Source: an uncultured Oleispira sp. (GTDB lineage: Bacteria; Pseudomonadota; Gammaproteobacteria; Pseudomonadales; Oceanobacteraceae). Taken from it: a stretch of 64,000 nucleotides of DNA. The stretch covers positions 17,388 through 81,387 of the forward strand of contig CAJXUD010000015.1 in assembly GCA_913061415.1 (NCBI GenBank), given 5' to 3'. The position numbers and the translations under genes were made by a program. Positions within the stretch are counted from its first letter, which is position 1. Each line of letters opens with the position of its first letter. Below, one piece after another: positions 36,488 through 46,513 of this stretch. The notes beneath the pieces were generated by a model, which saw only the letters and a list, made by a program, of their open reading frames with translations, searched no databases and was not told where the DNA came from.

Positions 36488-37455
36488 TTAAACTGTTAAA
36501 AAATACTGCAGCATTTCTTGCTGCAGTATTCACATTCTTAGTTTTTAATTCTCTGTTATTAACGCCTAGTGTGATGGCAGAGACACAAAGCAAAAATTCT
36601 AACAGCTCTGAACCTCGCTATTACACCTGGGTAGATGCCCAAGGGATAATGCACAATACCTTGATTACCTCCGAAAAAAAGCCTCAACAGCCTTCAAATA
36701 ATGTCACGGTTAAAAAAACTGTCGCGACAGAGAAGGGTTTAGAATTAGACAGTGACAAAAATCCTGAATTCAATACAGCTGATTTTCCCTCTGAAGAACA
36801 ACATCAAAAAAATAGTGAAAAAAGAAAAGCAGATCAGAAACCATTTTTCACCTGGACAGATGCCCAAGGTATTATTCGCAGTGAATTAAAACCCGATGTC
36901 GTCGCCGATTTTGTCGCAGAAGAAGTGGTATACGATACAGTTTTCGCGCCACCTTTTCGCCTACCTTCCCATGTTACAGAAGGGCAGTGCTGTGAGTCTT
37001 ATACTGACGCGTTTACTGCAATTGCAAAATTCAATGGTTCGGCAAGTTATCAAGTAGATGACACATTATATTTATTCAAAACTCAAACTGGCGACGTTGC
37101 GGCAGGGTATTTTTCAGTACCCGATTTAGCCGATCACGAAATTGTCATGTTAAAAGGCTATAAGTTACCAGTAGAAAGTCAGTTTGAAGTCATTGCGCTT
37201 AATGCAGATTTTAAGCCGATTTATTTAGGATCTAAACTGGAAGGTATTGTGGTTGAGGAAACATGGAAAGACTTAGCCTATCAAAAAGTTCTTTTAGAAA
37301 TTTCTGATCCTGAGATTAAATACTTCGTTATCTTTGCGCGTCTTGCTATGGAAACAGGTATGGAAGCAGCTATGGAAGATGGGTCTAAAAATAGAGTGCC
37401 CCAATCCTTGAGCAATTATCGTGTATCACTATTGCGAGAACCGTTAGGTGATTAA
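36397..37455 (+). CDS. Periplasmic protein with two DUF4124-like motifs, FilE-like (start uncertain)
   Basis: Hydrophobic segment KNTAAFLAAVFTFLVFNSLL with cleavage near VMA-E looks like a signal peptide, but the only standard start is ATG 36397, 31 residues earlier and inside the FadL-type gene (91-bp overlap, AGGAA nine bases upstream). An ATT at 36487 overlapping the upstream stop codon would put the signal peptide at the N-terminus. The mature part has two copies of the Y/F-x-W-x-DAQGI motif (YYTWVDAQGIM, FFTWTDAQGII), a Lys/Glu-rich linker, and a beta-sandwich-like C-terminal domain around FSVPDLADHEIVMLKGYKLP that vaguely recalls MalM. Function unknown. Confidence 0.7.
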   Translation: MYGNQPLSKSGCQNQANYWCCWYHLSNQVLIKLLKNTAAFLAAVFTFLVFNSLLLTPSVMAETQSKNSNSSEPRYYTWVDAQGIMHNTLITSEKKPQQPSNNVTVKKTVATEKGLELDSDKNPEFNTADFPSEEQHQKNSEKRKADQKPFFTWTDAQGIIRSELKPDVVADFVAEEVVYDTVFAPPFRLPSHVTEGQCCESYTDAFTAIAKFNGSASYQVDDTLYLFKTQTGDVAAGYFSVPDLADHEIVMLKGYKLPVESQFEVIALNADFKPIYLGSKLEGIVVEETWKDLAYQKVLLEISDPEIKYFVIFARLAMETGMEAAMEDGSKNRVPQSLSNYRVSLLREPLGD

Positions 37456-38356
37456 ACAAAGATGCCTTTTACAATTTGCCGAATCGCAGATTGCTTATTC
37501 TTTATTTAGGCGTAAAAATTTTGACCCTGCTTTAGGTACTCCAAGGCGCTTGGTTTTATTGCATGGCGCAGGCGTTGCAGGAGAATTAACCTGGACCTAT
37601 ATTGTTAATTATCTCAAACACTGGGATGAAGTTTTAGTCCCTGACTTATTAGGGATGGGTGAAAGTTTTTTCGAACCCTCAGATCGCTTAGGTTTTAGCA
37701 TTGAAGATATTTGCCATTCTCTATTTGGTTTATTAACCCATGAGGCGTGGCACGAGTTTGATTTGGCTGGGTACTCTTTAGGTGGCTTAGTAGCTTTAGA
37801 GCTAAATGATCAAGCCAGTCGAGAGTTGGGCTTAGAGTCTACACCTGATACCGTAATACACTCATTGTGTTTAATAGAGCCTGCCTTACTCAGTGATTCT
37901 TCGCTTCAATCTTCGTTATTATTTAGACAGTCGTTTGTGCCTTTAGCTAAAAGCATTAAAACTAACCCCGAAAACGATCAGCACTTCATTGACTTTTTAG
38001 ACTTGGTTTCACCGAATAGAAAGCGCAGTGAACAGATTGATAAGCTCGCCATTAAACGTTTGCAGCTAAGGCCTTCAGGGTTTGCACATGCGTTAGCGGC
38101 GGTATCTGAATACGCTGATGATTTGGATAATTTTAAGCTACAGCAGTTGATTGCGAGTATTCCAAAAGGTTTAGGGATTATAGGCGGCTTGTCGAATCCC
38201 GGTTTACTGCAAGCGCAACAAATGATTAAAGCTCAGCTTAGTAAAGCCAAACCTATCGCAAAGACCTGGCATATTGAATCGCTGGCTAATACCGACCATA
38301 GTTTGGTTTATGTTAGGCCAAAGGTGATCGCTCATTTAATTAACGAGCACCTGTAA
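37448..38356 (+). CDS. Alpha/beta hydrolase ending the fil-like operon
   Basis: 302 aa from a GTG that overlaps the previous gene by 8 bp, so translation is likely coupled. Oxyanion region LVLLHGAGVAGELTW; nucleophile Ser110 in LAGYSLGGLVALEL; the catalytic His is probably in LANTDHSLVY near the C-terminus. There is no signal peptide, so it is cytosolic, unlike the other operon products. Esterase, thioesterase or lactonase activity is possible; the substrate is unknown. Association with an FadL-type barrel suggests a lipid-like cargo (inference). Confidence 0.85.
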   Translation: MIKQRCLLQFAESQIAYSLFRRKNFDPALGTPRRLVLLHGAGVAGELTWTYIVNYLKHWDEVLVPDLLGMGESFFEPSDRLGFSIEDICHSLFGLLTHEAWHEFDLAGYSLGGLVALELNDQASRELGLESTPDTVIHSLCLIEPALLSDSSLQSSLLFRQSFVPLAKSIKTNPENDQHFIDFLDLVSPNRKRSEQIDKLAIKRLQLRPSGFAHALAAVSEYADDLDNFKLQQLIASIPKGLGIIGGLSNPGLLQAQQMIKAQLSKAKPIAKTWHIESLANTDHSLVYVRPKVIAHLINEHL

Positions 38357-38380
38357 ATTAACGAGTATTTGGCCTGCGAC

Positions 38381-38460
38381 AATCTATCTAATTAACAATC
38401 TATCTAATTAACAATCTATCTAGTTAACAAGCTATTTGGTTAAAAAGTTACCTAATTTAA
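38381..38460. repeat. 16-bp tandem repeat, five degenerating copies
   Basis: AATCTATCTAATTAAC at 38381 and 38397, one-base variant at 38413, then two diverged copies at 38429 and 38445. It fills the gap between convergent genes (hydrolase and ppsR). Confidence 0.9.
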
Positions 38461-38470
38461 AAAGTCGCTG

Positions 38471-39289
38471 CTAACCGAAACGACGCTGTAATTTTGCAGC
38501 GGCCATAATACGGGTAGAAATTTCTTCAACGGATGCATCCGTCGTACTTAAGTACTGAATGTTATTTCTTTCAAACAAATGCTCAACTTCATCCACTTCG
38601 TGATAACACTGCTTTAAAGAAGCGTAGCGGCTATTTGCGCGACGTTCGTTACGGATGGCCGCAAGTCTATCGGGATCAATGGTTAAACCAAACAGTTTGT
38701 CTTTTTTATCTTTCAGGCAATCAGGAAGGGTGAGTTCTTCCATATCATCTTCCGTTAACGGATAGTTGGCCGCTTTGATACCAAATTGCATCGCCATATA
38801 TAAACAACTTGGGGTTTTACCACTCCTGGAAACTCCAACCAAAATAATATCGGCCTCGTCGTAATAGCGTGTTCGCGCACCATCATCGTTATCGAGTGCA
38901 TAATTAATAGCGGCAATGCGGGCAACATAACCATCACTGAGTGCACTTTGGTGTGATTTACCAACAGTGTATGAAGATTTTTCACCCAACTCAGTTTCAA
39001 GAGGTGATAAAAAGGTCGAGAAAATATCAACTTTAAACGCATTCGCGCCATCGATAACTTTACGAATGTTTTTATCGACCACGGTATCAATCACAATGGC
39101 AGATTGCCCAGATTCTTCTTGGGCCTTATTAATCTCTTCTACGGCGGCGACGGCTTTCTCTTCGCTATCGATATAAGGCAAAGTGACGCGCTGAAACTCA
39201 ATATTGCCAAATTGAGAGAGTAAACTATTGCCTAATGTTTCAGCAGTTATGCCGGTACCATCAGAAATAAAAAAAGCGTAACGTTTCAT
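38471..39289 (-). CDS. ppsR: PEP synthase regulatory kinase/pyrophosphorylase
   Basis: 272 aa from ATG 39289 (TAGG upstream); a frame reaching 39322 is not conserved. The DUF299 family N-terminus is [17 protein letters not shown]; the P-loop is [19 protein letters not shown]; the C-terminal region has [18 protein letters not shown] and the NSRYASL motif. It inactivates PEP synthase by ADP-dependent threonine phosphorylation and reactivates it by Pi-dependent dephosphorylation. It is divergent from its target ppsA (87 bp between starts), the arrangement in E. coli and Pseudomonas. Confidence 0.96.
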   Translation of the reverse strand: MKRYAFFISDGTGITAETLGNSLLSQFGNIEFQRVTLPYIDSEEKAVAAVEEINKAQEESGQSAIVIDTVVDKNIRKVIDGANAFKVDIFSTFLSPLETELGEKSSYTVGKSHQSALSDGYVARIAAINYALDNDDGARTRYYDEADIILVGVSRSGKTPSCLYMAMQFGIKAANYPLTEDDMEELTLPDCLKDKKDKLFGLTIDPDRLAAIRNERRANSRYASLKQCYHEVDEVEHLFERNNIQYLSTTDASVEEISTRIMAAAKLQRRFG

Positions 39290-39376
39290 AAGGCCTACTT
39301 GGTGGTAAAATGTCGATAGCACGATTATATTAGTAAACAGCTAATATATGTCAGTATTTATCAGAGGAGAAGAGCA

Positions 39377-41746
39377 TTGACGCAGAATACGCTTTGGTTT
39401 GATCAAGTTTCGATCAATGATGTAGATAAAGTAGGTGGAAAGAACGCATCTCTTGGCGAGATGATTAGTAATTTGTCCGCTTTGCAGGTTTCTGTGCCTA
39501 ATGGCTTTGCAACCACGGCAGCTGCGTATGTTAAATTCTTATCTTATCAAGGCTTGGCTGAGAAAATTGATCAGCGATTAACCGACCTTGATGTTGAAGA
39601 TGTGAATGCTTTGGCCGCGGCGGGTAGCGATATTCGCCAATGGATTTTAGCGGCTCCTTTCCCTGAAGATTTACAAGTCGATGTAGCCAAATGTTTTGCC
39701 GAGCTGCAGCAGGGTAATGAAGAACTTGCGGTTGCTGTGCGTTCTTCCGCTACGGCTGAAGATTTGCCCGATGCTTCATTTGCGGGTCAGCAAGAAACAC
39801 ACCTCAATATTGTCGGTATTGATGCCGTATTTGACGCCATGAAAGACGTCTTTGCTTCTTTGTTTAATGATCGCGCTATTGCTTACCGTGACCATCATGG
39901 TTTTGACCATAATAAAGTCGCTTTATCAGCAGGTATTCAGCGCATGGTACGCAGTGAAGACGCCTCTTCAGGTGTTATGTTCACGATGGATACCGAGTCA
40001 GGCTTTGAAGATGTTGTCTTTATTACCGCTTCCTATGGCTTAGGCGAAACCATTGTTCAAGGTGCGGTAAATCCTGATGAATTCTATGTACATAAAGCAA
40101 CGTTAGCGGCAGGCCGCCCAGCAATTTTACGCAGAAATCTAGGTGCTAAAGCTCTGAAGATGATTTATGGCGAAGAAGCGGTTGCGGGTAAATCGGTTGT
40201 CACTAAACGCGTTGATCGCGAGCTGCGTCGTTTATTCTCGATCAGTGACGAAGAAGTAACCGAGCTGGCTAAACAGGCCATGATTATTGAGAAGCACTAT
40301 AAGCGCCCAATGGATATTGAATGGGCGAAAGATGCCGACGATGGCAAAATGTACATCGTGCAAGCGCGCCCAGAAACGGTGAGAAGCCGTGTTAAGAAAA
40401 ATACGATGGAACGCTACCTGTTAAAAGAAACCGGTAAGGTGCTAGTTGAAGGTCGAAGTGTCGGTCATAGAATTGGCAAAGGCCAAGTTCGTGTAATTAA
40501 AAGCATCGACGATATGGATCTTGTCCAAGCCGGTGATGTGTTGGTTGCCGATATGACAGACCCAGATTGGGAGCCTGTGATGAAGCGCTCAGCGGCGATT
40601 GTAACTAACCGTGGTGGTCGTACTTGCCATGCTGCGATTATCGCTCGTGAATTGGGTATTCCAGCCATTGTTGGCTGTGAAGATGCGACTCAGGTACTTA
40701 AAGACGGACAAGAAGTCACCGTATCATGCGCAGAAGGTGATACCGGTTTTGTTTACGAAGGGGGGTTATCGTTCGACATTAAAACCAATAGTGTTGAGTC
40801 GATGCCAGATTTACCGTTTAACGTAATGATGAATGTCGGTAATCCTGATCGTGCTTTCGATTTTCAATCACTACCCAATGCGGGTGTGGGTCTAGCCCGT
40901 TTAGAATTTATTATTAACCGAATGATCGGCGTGCACCCTAAAGCACTGTTGAACTTTGATACTTTGCCAGAAGAAGTTAAATTTACGGTAGAGCGCCGCA
41001 TTTCGGGTTATAAAAGCCCGGTTGATTTTTACGTCGACAAATTGGTTGAAGGTATTTCTACCTTGGCGGCGGCGTTTATCGGTAAAAAAGTAATTGTTCG
41101 ACTATCTGACTTCAAATCAAACGAATACGCCAACTTAATTGGTGGCCGCTTGTACGAGCCAGAAGAAGAAAATCCAATGCTGGGTTTCCGTGGTGCGTCT
41201 CGTTATATCTCTGACCAGTTTCGTGATTGTTTTGAATTAGAATGCCGAGCAATGAAAAAAGTCCGTGATGAAATGGGCTTTACCAATGTCGAAATTATGG
41301 TTCCATTTGTAAGAACTGTTGATGAAGCAAGACAAGTTGTTGAACTTCTTGCTGAAAATGGCTTAGTGCGTGGTGAAAACGGTTTACGCTTAATTATGAT
41401 GTGTGAATTACCGGCCAACGCAATTCTGGCTGAGCAATTCTTAGAGCACTTTGATGGTTTCTCGGTAGGCTCTAACGATTTAACTCAGCTTACACTGGGT
41501 CTTGATAGAGACTCGGGAGTGATCGCACATTTATTCGATGAGCGTAACGAAGCGATTAAAATATTATTAACCAATGCTATTCAAGCCTGCAAAAAAGCCA
41601 ATAAATACATTGGTATTTGTGGGCAAGGACCTTCCGATTATCCAGACTTCGCAAAATGGTTAATGGAACAGGGCATTGATAGTGTTTCGCTAAATCCAGA
41701 TTCAGTTTTAGATACCTGGTTCTTCTTAGCGGATAAAACTAACTAA
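39377..41746 (+). CDS. ppsA: Phosphoenolpyruvate synthase
   Basis: 789 aa from a TTG start with AGAGGAG eight bases upstream. It converts pyruvate, ATP and water to PEP, AMP and Pi for gluconeogenesis. The N-terminal ATP-grasp domain starts [13 protein letters not shown] and contains [20 protein letters not shown]; the phospho-His swivelling domain carries [21 protein letters not shown]; the C-terminal PEP-binding barrel has [20 protein letters not shown] and [13 protein letters not shown]. The next gene's ATG overlaps its stop codon by 1 bp. Regulated by divergently encoded PpsR. Confidence 0.97.
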   Translation: MTQNTLWFDQVSINDVDKVGGKNASLGEMISNLSALQVSVPNGFATTAAAYVKFLSYQGLAEKIDQRLTDLDVEDVNALAAAGSDIRQWILAAPFPEDLQVDVAKCFAELQQGNEELAVAVRSSATAEDLPDASFAGQQETHLNIVGIDAVFDAMKDVFASLFNDRAIAYRDHHGFDHNKVALSAGIQRMVRSEDASSGVMFTMDTESGFEDVVFITASYGLGETIVQGAVNPDEFYVHKATLAAGRPAILRRNLGAKALKMIYGEEAVAGKSVVTKRVDRELRRLFSISDEEVTELAKQAMIIEKHYKRPMDIEWAKDADDGKMYIVQARPETVRSRVKKNTMERYLLKETGKVLVEGRSVGHRIGKGQVRVIKSIDDMDLVQAGDVLVADMTDPDWEPVMKRSAAIVTNRGGRTCHAAIIARELGIPAIVGCEDATQVLKDGQEVTVSCAEGDTGFVYEGGLSFDIKTNSVESMPDLPFNVMMNVGNPDRAFDFQSLPNAGVGLARLEFIINRMIGVHPKALLNFDTLPEEVKFTVERRISGYKSPVDFYVDKLVEGISTLAAAFIGKKVIVRLSDFKSNEYANLIGGRLYEPEEENPMLGFRGASRYISDQFRDCFELECRAMKKVRDEMGFTNVEIMVPFVRTVDEARQVVELLAENGLVRGENGLRLIMMCELPANAILAEQFLEHFDGFSVGSNDLTQLTLGLDRDSGVIAHLFDERNEAIKILLTNAIQACKKANKYIGICGQGPSDYPDFAKWLMEQGIDSVSLNPDSVLDTWFFLADKTN

Positions 41747-42714
41747 TGAAAAGCAGTAGCGAATTATTTCCAGTCACGTTATTTAAAGCAGATGTCATCG
41801 GTGATCTAACTGATGATGTTTATTTAATTAAGCATGGTTTAGATGCTGATTCGAGTGTTCAGGTCGCGTTATCGCACCTGGGTATTTATGGACAATCAAG
41901 CAAAGGCAAGCAGCCGATTGTACTGGTGCATGGAAGTTTCACCAACCGACGTTTCTGGTTATCTCCGCAGGGCATTGGCCTAGCTCGCTATCTGGTTGAA
42001 GCGGGTTATGACGTATGGATGATGGACATGCGTGGCCATGGTTTATCGCCTAGGAATGTAAATTTTAAAGATAATGATATAGAAAGTTATGCAAGCTCTG
42101 ATGTGCCTGCGATTAATGATTTTATTATCGAACAAACAGGATTAAAGCCTGTCTGGCTTGGGCATTCATTAGGAGGCGTTCTGATCTCAACGGCCATTGC
42201 TGCAGGAACTTTACCTGAGTCGAATGTTGCAGGTATTGCTTTGTTAGGTGCTCAAGTAATGCGTCGCCGTTGGTTCTTACAAATTCCACTGGTGACGTCA
42301 TTAGGTAAATTTTGGTTTACGCTTAATCCTGAAATGGATGGTCGTAAATTAAAAATTGGCCCAGAAAATGAACCCGCAGGTGTGGCGAAAGAATATTTAC
42401 GATGGTTGGGTTTGTTTGGACAGTGGCGCTTTAAAAATGATAAAGGATCTCTCCTTACTCAATGGAAAGCTGTTGAGACTCCGGTATTAGCAATGGTGGG
42501 TAAAAATGACCAATCAGATCCTGCCAGATTCTGTCGCCTTTTTTATGATGCTTGTGGCTCGAGTAATAAAGAGTTTATATTACTATCTAAAGCAGATGGT
42601 TTCAGTAAAGACTATGGCCACATCGACATGGTCGTAAGTAAAGAAGCCGCGGCAGAAGTTTGGCCAGAAATATCAAACTGGCTCGCTAAGCTTGAGCAGC
42701 CGAAAAGCCAGTAG
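41746..42714 (+). CDS. Alpha/beta hydrolase cotranscribed with ppsA
   Basis: 322 aa, start overlapping the ppsA stop (TAATG). Motifs: IVLVHGSFTNRRFW (oxyanion), MMDMRGHGLSPRN, and nucleophile Ser in WLGHSLGGVLIST; the acid and His are probably in VGKNDQSDPARF and YGHIDMVVS. No signal peptide. A similar hydrolase after ppsA occurs in Pseudomonas (recalled as PA1771). The substrate is unknown; lipase or thioesterase chemistry is typical of the fold. Confidence 0.87.
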   Translation: MKSSSELFPVTLFKADVIGDLTDDVYLIKHGLDADSSVQVALSHLGIYGQSSKGKQPIVLVHGSFTNRRFWLSPQGIGLARYLVEAGYDVWMMDMRGHGLSPRNVNFKDNDIESYASSDVPAINDFIIEQTGLKPVWLGHSLGGVLISTAIAAGTLPESNVAGIALLGAQVMRRRWFLQIPLVTSLGKFWFTLNPEMDGRKLKIGPENEPAGVAKEYLRWLGLFGQWRFKNDKGSLLTQWKAVETPVLAMVGKNDQSDPARFCRLFYDACGSSNKEFILLSKADGFSKDYGHIDMVVSKEAAAEVWPEISNWLAKLEQPKSQ

Positions 42715-42800
42715 TAGTTAATAATAAAGCTGCAATAAAAGATGTAGCTAAGAATTTATTGAAAATAGTTGTTTATTAAAACGGAAAATAGGAAAGAAAA

Positions 42801-43292
42801 ATGACTCAGTACATTACACCAGATTTATGTGACGAATACCCAGAATTAGTTCAAGTAGTAGAGCCGATGTTTAACAACTTTGGTGGTCGCGATAATTTTG
42901 GTGGTCAAATTGTGACCGTTAAATGCCACGAAGATAACTCAAAAGTTAAAGAGTTAGTTGATACCGATGGTAAAGGCAAAGTAATGGTTGTTGATGGCGG
43001 TGGTTCATTACGTCACGCACTACTGGGCGACATGCTGGCAGAAAAAGCCGCGAATAATGGCTGGGAAGGCTTAATTATCTACGGCTGCATCCGCGATGTA
43101 GACGTCATCATGCAAACCGACTTAGGCGTGCAAGCGTTAAATACCAACCCACTAAAAACCGATAAACGCGGCCTGGGTGATGTAGACGTACCTGTTAAAT
43201 TCGGTGGTGTAGTATTTAACCCAGGTGAATACGTCTACGCCGATAATAACGGTGTAATCGTATCACCAAAAGAATTAACCATGCCAGCGTAA
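42801..43292 (+). CDS. rraA: Regulator of RNase E activity RraA
   Basis: 163 aa. The family core is [15 protein letters not shown], then [34 protein letters not shown] and [19 protein letters not shown]. RraA forms a trimeric ring that binds the C-terminal scaffold of RNase E and damps RNA decay. The same fold occurs in aldolases, and some RraA-like proteins are oxaloacetate decarboxylases, but these motifs are those of RraA. Its target gene rne is the next gene, convergent across a 425-bp repeat-filled gap. Confidence 0.93.
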   Translation: MTQYITPDLCDEYPELVQVVEPMFNNFGGRDNFGGQIVTVKCHEDNSKVKELVDTDGKGKVMVVDGGGSLRHALLGDMLAEKAANNGWEGLIIYGCIRDVDVIMQTDLGVQALNTNPLKTDKRGLGDVDVPVKFGGVVFNPGEYVYADNNGVIVSPKELTMPA

Positions 43293-43338
43293 GTGCGCAT
43301 AGTTATATTCTAGCTACGTTTATCTAGATAAAATAAAA

Positions 43339-43364
43339 GGCCGCTGCAAAAAGCGGCTTTTTTT
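43339..43364 (+). terminator. rraA terminator
   Basis: GCCGCT, loop GCAAAA, AGCGGC and seven T, about 48 bp past the rraA stop codon. Confidence 0.9.
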
Positions 43365-43390
43365 ATGCCCATCATTTAACTTTCTTATCA

Positions 43391-43637
43391 AGACACCCAT
43401 CATAAGAAGCCCTTGTTAACTGGCTTTGTAGATAATTTAAATTATCTCCTTAACCAGACACCCATCGTAATATCTCAGTAATCATGTGGTTCATAAAGGG
43501 GACGATTTAATTCTTAGAATGGGTGTCTAGTTTGGGATAAAAGTGGATATTAGGATGGGTGGCTTGCTAAGAAGGCCGTAATTTAGGGGTTCTTACGATG
43601 GGTGTCTGGTTAGAGGGGGTTGGTGTCTGGTTAGAGG
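43391..43637. repeat. Cluster of GACACCCATC repeats between rraA and rne
   Basis: Plus-strand copies of AGACACCCATC begin at 43391 and 43455; inverse copies (GATGGGTGTCT or variants) are at about 43518-43530, 43554-43563, 43598-43608 and 43620-43630. A perfect palindrome GATAATTTAAATTATC is at 43431-43446. The same core flanks the RAYT gene at 59.3 kb, so this is a dispersed REP-like family. No gene is seen in 43293-43717. Confidence 0.82.
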
Positions 43638-43654
43638 AGTTTTGTTTGGGGTAT

Positions 43655-43706
43655 AAAAAAGCCCCTTAAGAGGCGTCATTCTTTCGTTTGACGTTCTTAA
43701 GGGGCT
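43655..43706 (-). terminator. rne terminator, long stem
   Basis: On the minus strand AGCCCCTTAAGAA and CGTCA pair with TGACG and TCTTAAGGGGCT around an AACGAAAGAA-type loop, followed by six T. It begins 12 bp after the rne stop codon. Confidence 0.9.
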
Positions 43707-43717
43707 AGCAGGGGTGA

Positions 43718-46513
43718 TTATTGACCAGATTGGTCGTTATCAGTCTCTGCGTTCTTGCGTGCTGCACGAGGATCGTTCAGTGCGCGAGTTGGTTTACGGC
43801 GGCGGCGAGGAGCAGGTTGTCCTGCGTCTGCTGGCGCTTCAGTCTTTGCTGTTTCAGCTTTAGGAGCATCTTGCTTAGCTTCAGTTTTGGCAGGTGCGTC
43901 TGCTTTAGGCGCTTCCTGTTTAGGCGCTTCCTGTTTAGGTGCTTCTATTTTAGCTTCTGGCTTAGGTGCTTCCTGCTTAGGCGCTTCCTGCTTAGGCGCT
44001 TCTGCTTTAACTTCTTGCTTCGGTGCGTCCTGTTTAGGAACATCTTGCTTAGGCGTTTCAGCTTTAGGCGCTTCTACTTTAGCTTCTGGCTTAGACTCAG
44101 TCTTAGCAGGTGCTTCAGTTTTAACGGCTTCAGTCTTTGGTGCTTCTTGCTTAGCAGGCGCTTCAGATTTCTCTTCATGAGCAGCCCAAGGCTTAGCAGT
44201 CTTAGCTTCTGTTGCTTTCGGCTCTGATGCTTTCGGCTCTGATGCCTTCGCTTCAGGGGCTTTCGACTCAGTCGCTTTATTTTCTGGAGCCTTGCTTTCT
44301 GTTGCTTTGTTTTCAGCAGGCGCTGAAGGTGCAGCAGAAGGTGCTGATACTTTCACATCAACCGGCTTTACAGAGCGGTCATTTGAAACAGCTGCTTCAG
44401 TCGTATTCTTTTCATTGTTGTTGCGAGGACGTTCCTGGCGATTGCGACGACGTTGGCCATTGTTGCGTGGGCGACGTGGTGCTTTCTCCTGGTTATCATC
44501 AGAAGAACCTGATTGAGCTTCTGGCTTCTTCGTTGGGCGCTCATCACGCTTGTCATTGTCGCGCTTATTGTCGTTATCGCGCTTAACATTGCGATTACGG
44601 TTATTACGTGGCTCTGGCTTCTCGTTTGAATCATTACGATCGCGTGAGTCTGCAGGCTTATTGCGAGCAGGGCGGTCAGAATTTTTCTCGTTACGAGCAG
44701 GGCGTTCAGTCTTGCGCTCGCCCTTGTTGTCAGCATCACGTTCAGTACGACGATTGTTTTGCGGACGACGGTTATTCTGGTTAGTGCGCTGGTTGCGACC
44801 ACCGGTTGACTTGCTCTTAGGTGTCTTAGGCTTTTCTTCAGTTTCTTCTTCAGAACCAAAAATACCACTTAAGCTTTCAGTCAGCTTCTTAAAGAATGAC
44901 TTCTGAGGAGCAGGGGCGCGAGCCGCAGCAACCGCTTTAACAGCAGCGTCTTGAGTCTTGGCAGGCTCTTTCGCTTCAACATCAAGACCAAAGTCCATGT
45001 CAGGCTCAAAGTTCTGCTCATGGCTTGCTTGGCCGATCAATGAATCATCAGGGCGTAAGCGTGTCACTTCGTAGTGCGGCGTATCCATGTGAGGATTCGG
45101 CAATACAACAACGCGAGCGTTATGACGGTTTTCGATGTCGGCAATGACTTCACGTTTTTCATTCAATAAGAATGAACCCACGTTTAGAGGAACTTCAGCA
45201 CGAATCTGGCCCGTATTTTCTTTGGCTGCTTCTTCTTCGATTAAACGCAAGATAGAAAGAGAAAGAGAAGGCAAGTCACGAACAATACCCGTACCGCTAC
45301 AACGAGGGCAAACGTGTCCAGATGTTTCGCCTAGAGAAGGGCGTAAGCGCTGGCGAGACATTTCCATCAAACCAAAGCGAGAGATACGGCCAACTTGAAC
45401 ACGAGCGCGATCCATTTCTAGAGCGTTCTTCAAGCGGTTTTCAACTTCACGCTGGTTACGGTTTGAGTGCATGTCGATGAAATCGATAACCACCAAGCCA
45501 CCCATGTCGCGTAAACGTAACTGGCGAGCAATCTCTTCAGCCGCTTCGCAGTTAGTCGTTGTGGCTGTTTCTTCAATGTCTGCGCCTTTTGTTGCGCGGG
45601 CAGAGTTGATATCGATAGAAACAAGTGCTTCTGTTGGGTCGATAACAATCGAACCACCTGATGGCAATTTAACTTCACGCTGGAAGGCCGTTTCGATCTG
45701 GCTTTCAATCTGATAGCGATTGAATAGCGGAACTTTGTCTTCATAAAGCTTGAACTTGCTTTCGTACTGCGGCATTACCTGCTGCACAAAACCAATGGCT
45801 TCGTCGTAAGCAGCTTGATTGTCGATAAGTACTTCACCGATGTCCTGGCGTAAGTAATCGCGAATCGCGCGGATAACAACGTTGCTTTCTTGTAGAAGTA
45901 GGCAAGGGGCATTGCGACGCTCAGAAGCACCGTGAATCGCCTGCCAAAGTTGCATTAGGTAATCTAGATCCCACTGCAATTCTTCGCTAGAACGACCGAT
46001 ACCAGCAGTACGAACGATAACGCCCATATCATCAGGAACCGTTACGCCTTTCATAGCTTCACGCAGCTCAGTACGCTCATCACCTTCGATGCGTCGAGAA
46101 ATACCACCAGCACGGGCATTATTAGGCATAAGAACCAAGTAACGACCGGCAAGGCTAACCATAGTAGTTAATGCCGCGCCTTTGTTGCCACGCTCTTCTT
46201 TATCAACTTGAACGATGACTTCTTGACCTTCGCGCATCACTTCTTTGATGTTAACGCGGCCAGAACCAGGGTTCTTGCTGAAATAGCTTTTAGAAATTTC
46301 TTTAAGTGGCAAGAAACCATGGCGATCAGCGCCAAAGTCTACGAAAGCCGCTTCAAGGCTAGGTTCGATGCGAGTGATCTTACCTTTATAGATGTTTGAT
46401 TTTTTTTGCTCACGGGATCCAGATTCAATATCCAGATCATATAAACGCTGGCCATCAACGAGGGCAACGCGCAACTCTTCCGTTTGAGTTGCATTAATTA
46501 GCATTCTTTTCAT
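43718..46513 (-). CDS. rne: Ribonuclease E
   Basis: 931 aa. The N-terminal catalytic half matches E. coli closely: [21 protein letters not shown]1 domain ([20 protein letters not shown]), 5'-sensor and RNase H-like regions, DNase I-like domain with [28 protein letters not shown] carrying metal-binding Asp residues, and the zinc-link CPRCSGTG. The C-terminal third (about residue 540 on) is a disordered scaffold with Arg/Asn-rich RNA-binding blocks, then Ala-Pro-Lys-Glu repeats (KQEAP type, 43.9-44.3 kb). It initiates mRNA decay and rRNA/tRNA processing and scaffolds the degradosome. Divergent from rluC as in E. coli. Confidence 0.97.
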   Translation of the reverse strand: MKRMLINATQTEELRVALVDGQRLYDLDIESGSREQKKSNIYKGKITRIEPSLEAAFVDFGADRHGFLPLKEISKSYFSKNPGSGRVNIKEVMREGQEVIVQVDKEERGNKGAALTTMVSLAGRYLVLMPNNARAGGISRRIEGDERTELREAMKGVTVPDDMGVIVRTAGIGRSSEELQWDLDYLMQLWQAIHGASERRNAPCLLLQESNVVIRAIRDYLRQDIGEVLIDNQAAYDEAIGFVQQVMPQYESKFKLYEDKVPLFNRYQIESQIETAFQREVKLPSGGSIVIDPTEALVSIDINSARATKGADIEETATTTNCEAAEEIARQLRLRDMGGLVVIDFIDMHSNRNQREVENRLKNALEMDRARVQVGRISRFGLMEMSRQRLRPSLGETSGHVCPRCSGTGIVRDLPSLSLSILRLIEEEAAKENTGQIRAEVPLNVGSFLLNEKREVIADIENRHNARVVVLPNPHMDTPHYEVTRLRPDDSLIGQASHEQNFEPDMDFGLDVEAKEPAKTQDAAVKAVAAARAPAPQKSFFKKLTESLSGIFGSEEETEEKPKTPKSKSTGGRNQRTNQNNRRPQNNRRTERDADNKGERKTERPARNEKNSDRPARNKPADSRDRNDSNEKPEPRNNRNRNVKRDNDNKRDNDKRDERPTKKPEAQSGSSDDNQEKAPRRPRNNGQRRRNRQERPRNNNEKNTTEAAVSNDRSVKPVDVKVSAPSAAPSAPAENKATESKAPENKATESKAPEAKASEPKASEPKATEAKTAKPWAAHEEKSEAPAKQEAPKTEAVKTEAPAKTESKPEAKVEAPKAETPKQDVPKQDAPKQEVKAEAPKQEAPKQEAPKPEAKIEAPKQEAPKQEAPKADAPAKTEAKQDAPKAETAKTEAPADAGQPAPRRRRKPTRALNDPRAARKNAETDNDQSGQ
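43890..44130. repeat. Coding tandem repeats in the RNase E scaffold
   Basis: Irregular 15-bp units such as TTAGGCGCTTCCTGC recur along this stretch and encode KQEAP, KAEAP and similar pentapeptides. Length variation between strains is likely. Confidence 0.8.

Noticed and set aside
38381..38460. CRISPR-like repeat array
   Set aside because: Units are directly adjacent with no spacers and there are no cas genes; it is a simple tandem repeat.
43721..45744. Several open frames opposite rne (up to 168 aa)
   Set aside because: They are antisense shadows of the repetitive, biased RNase E codons; compositions are low-complexity (Phe/Arg/Leu or Ala/Ser) and no ribosome-binding sites or motifs were seen.
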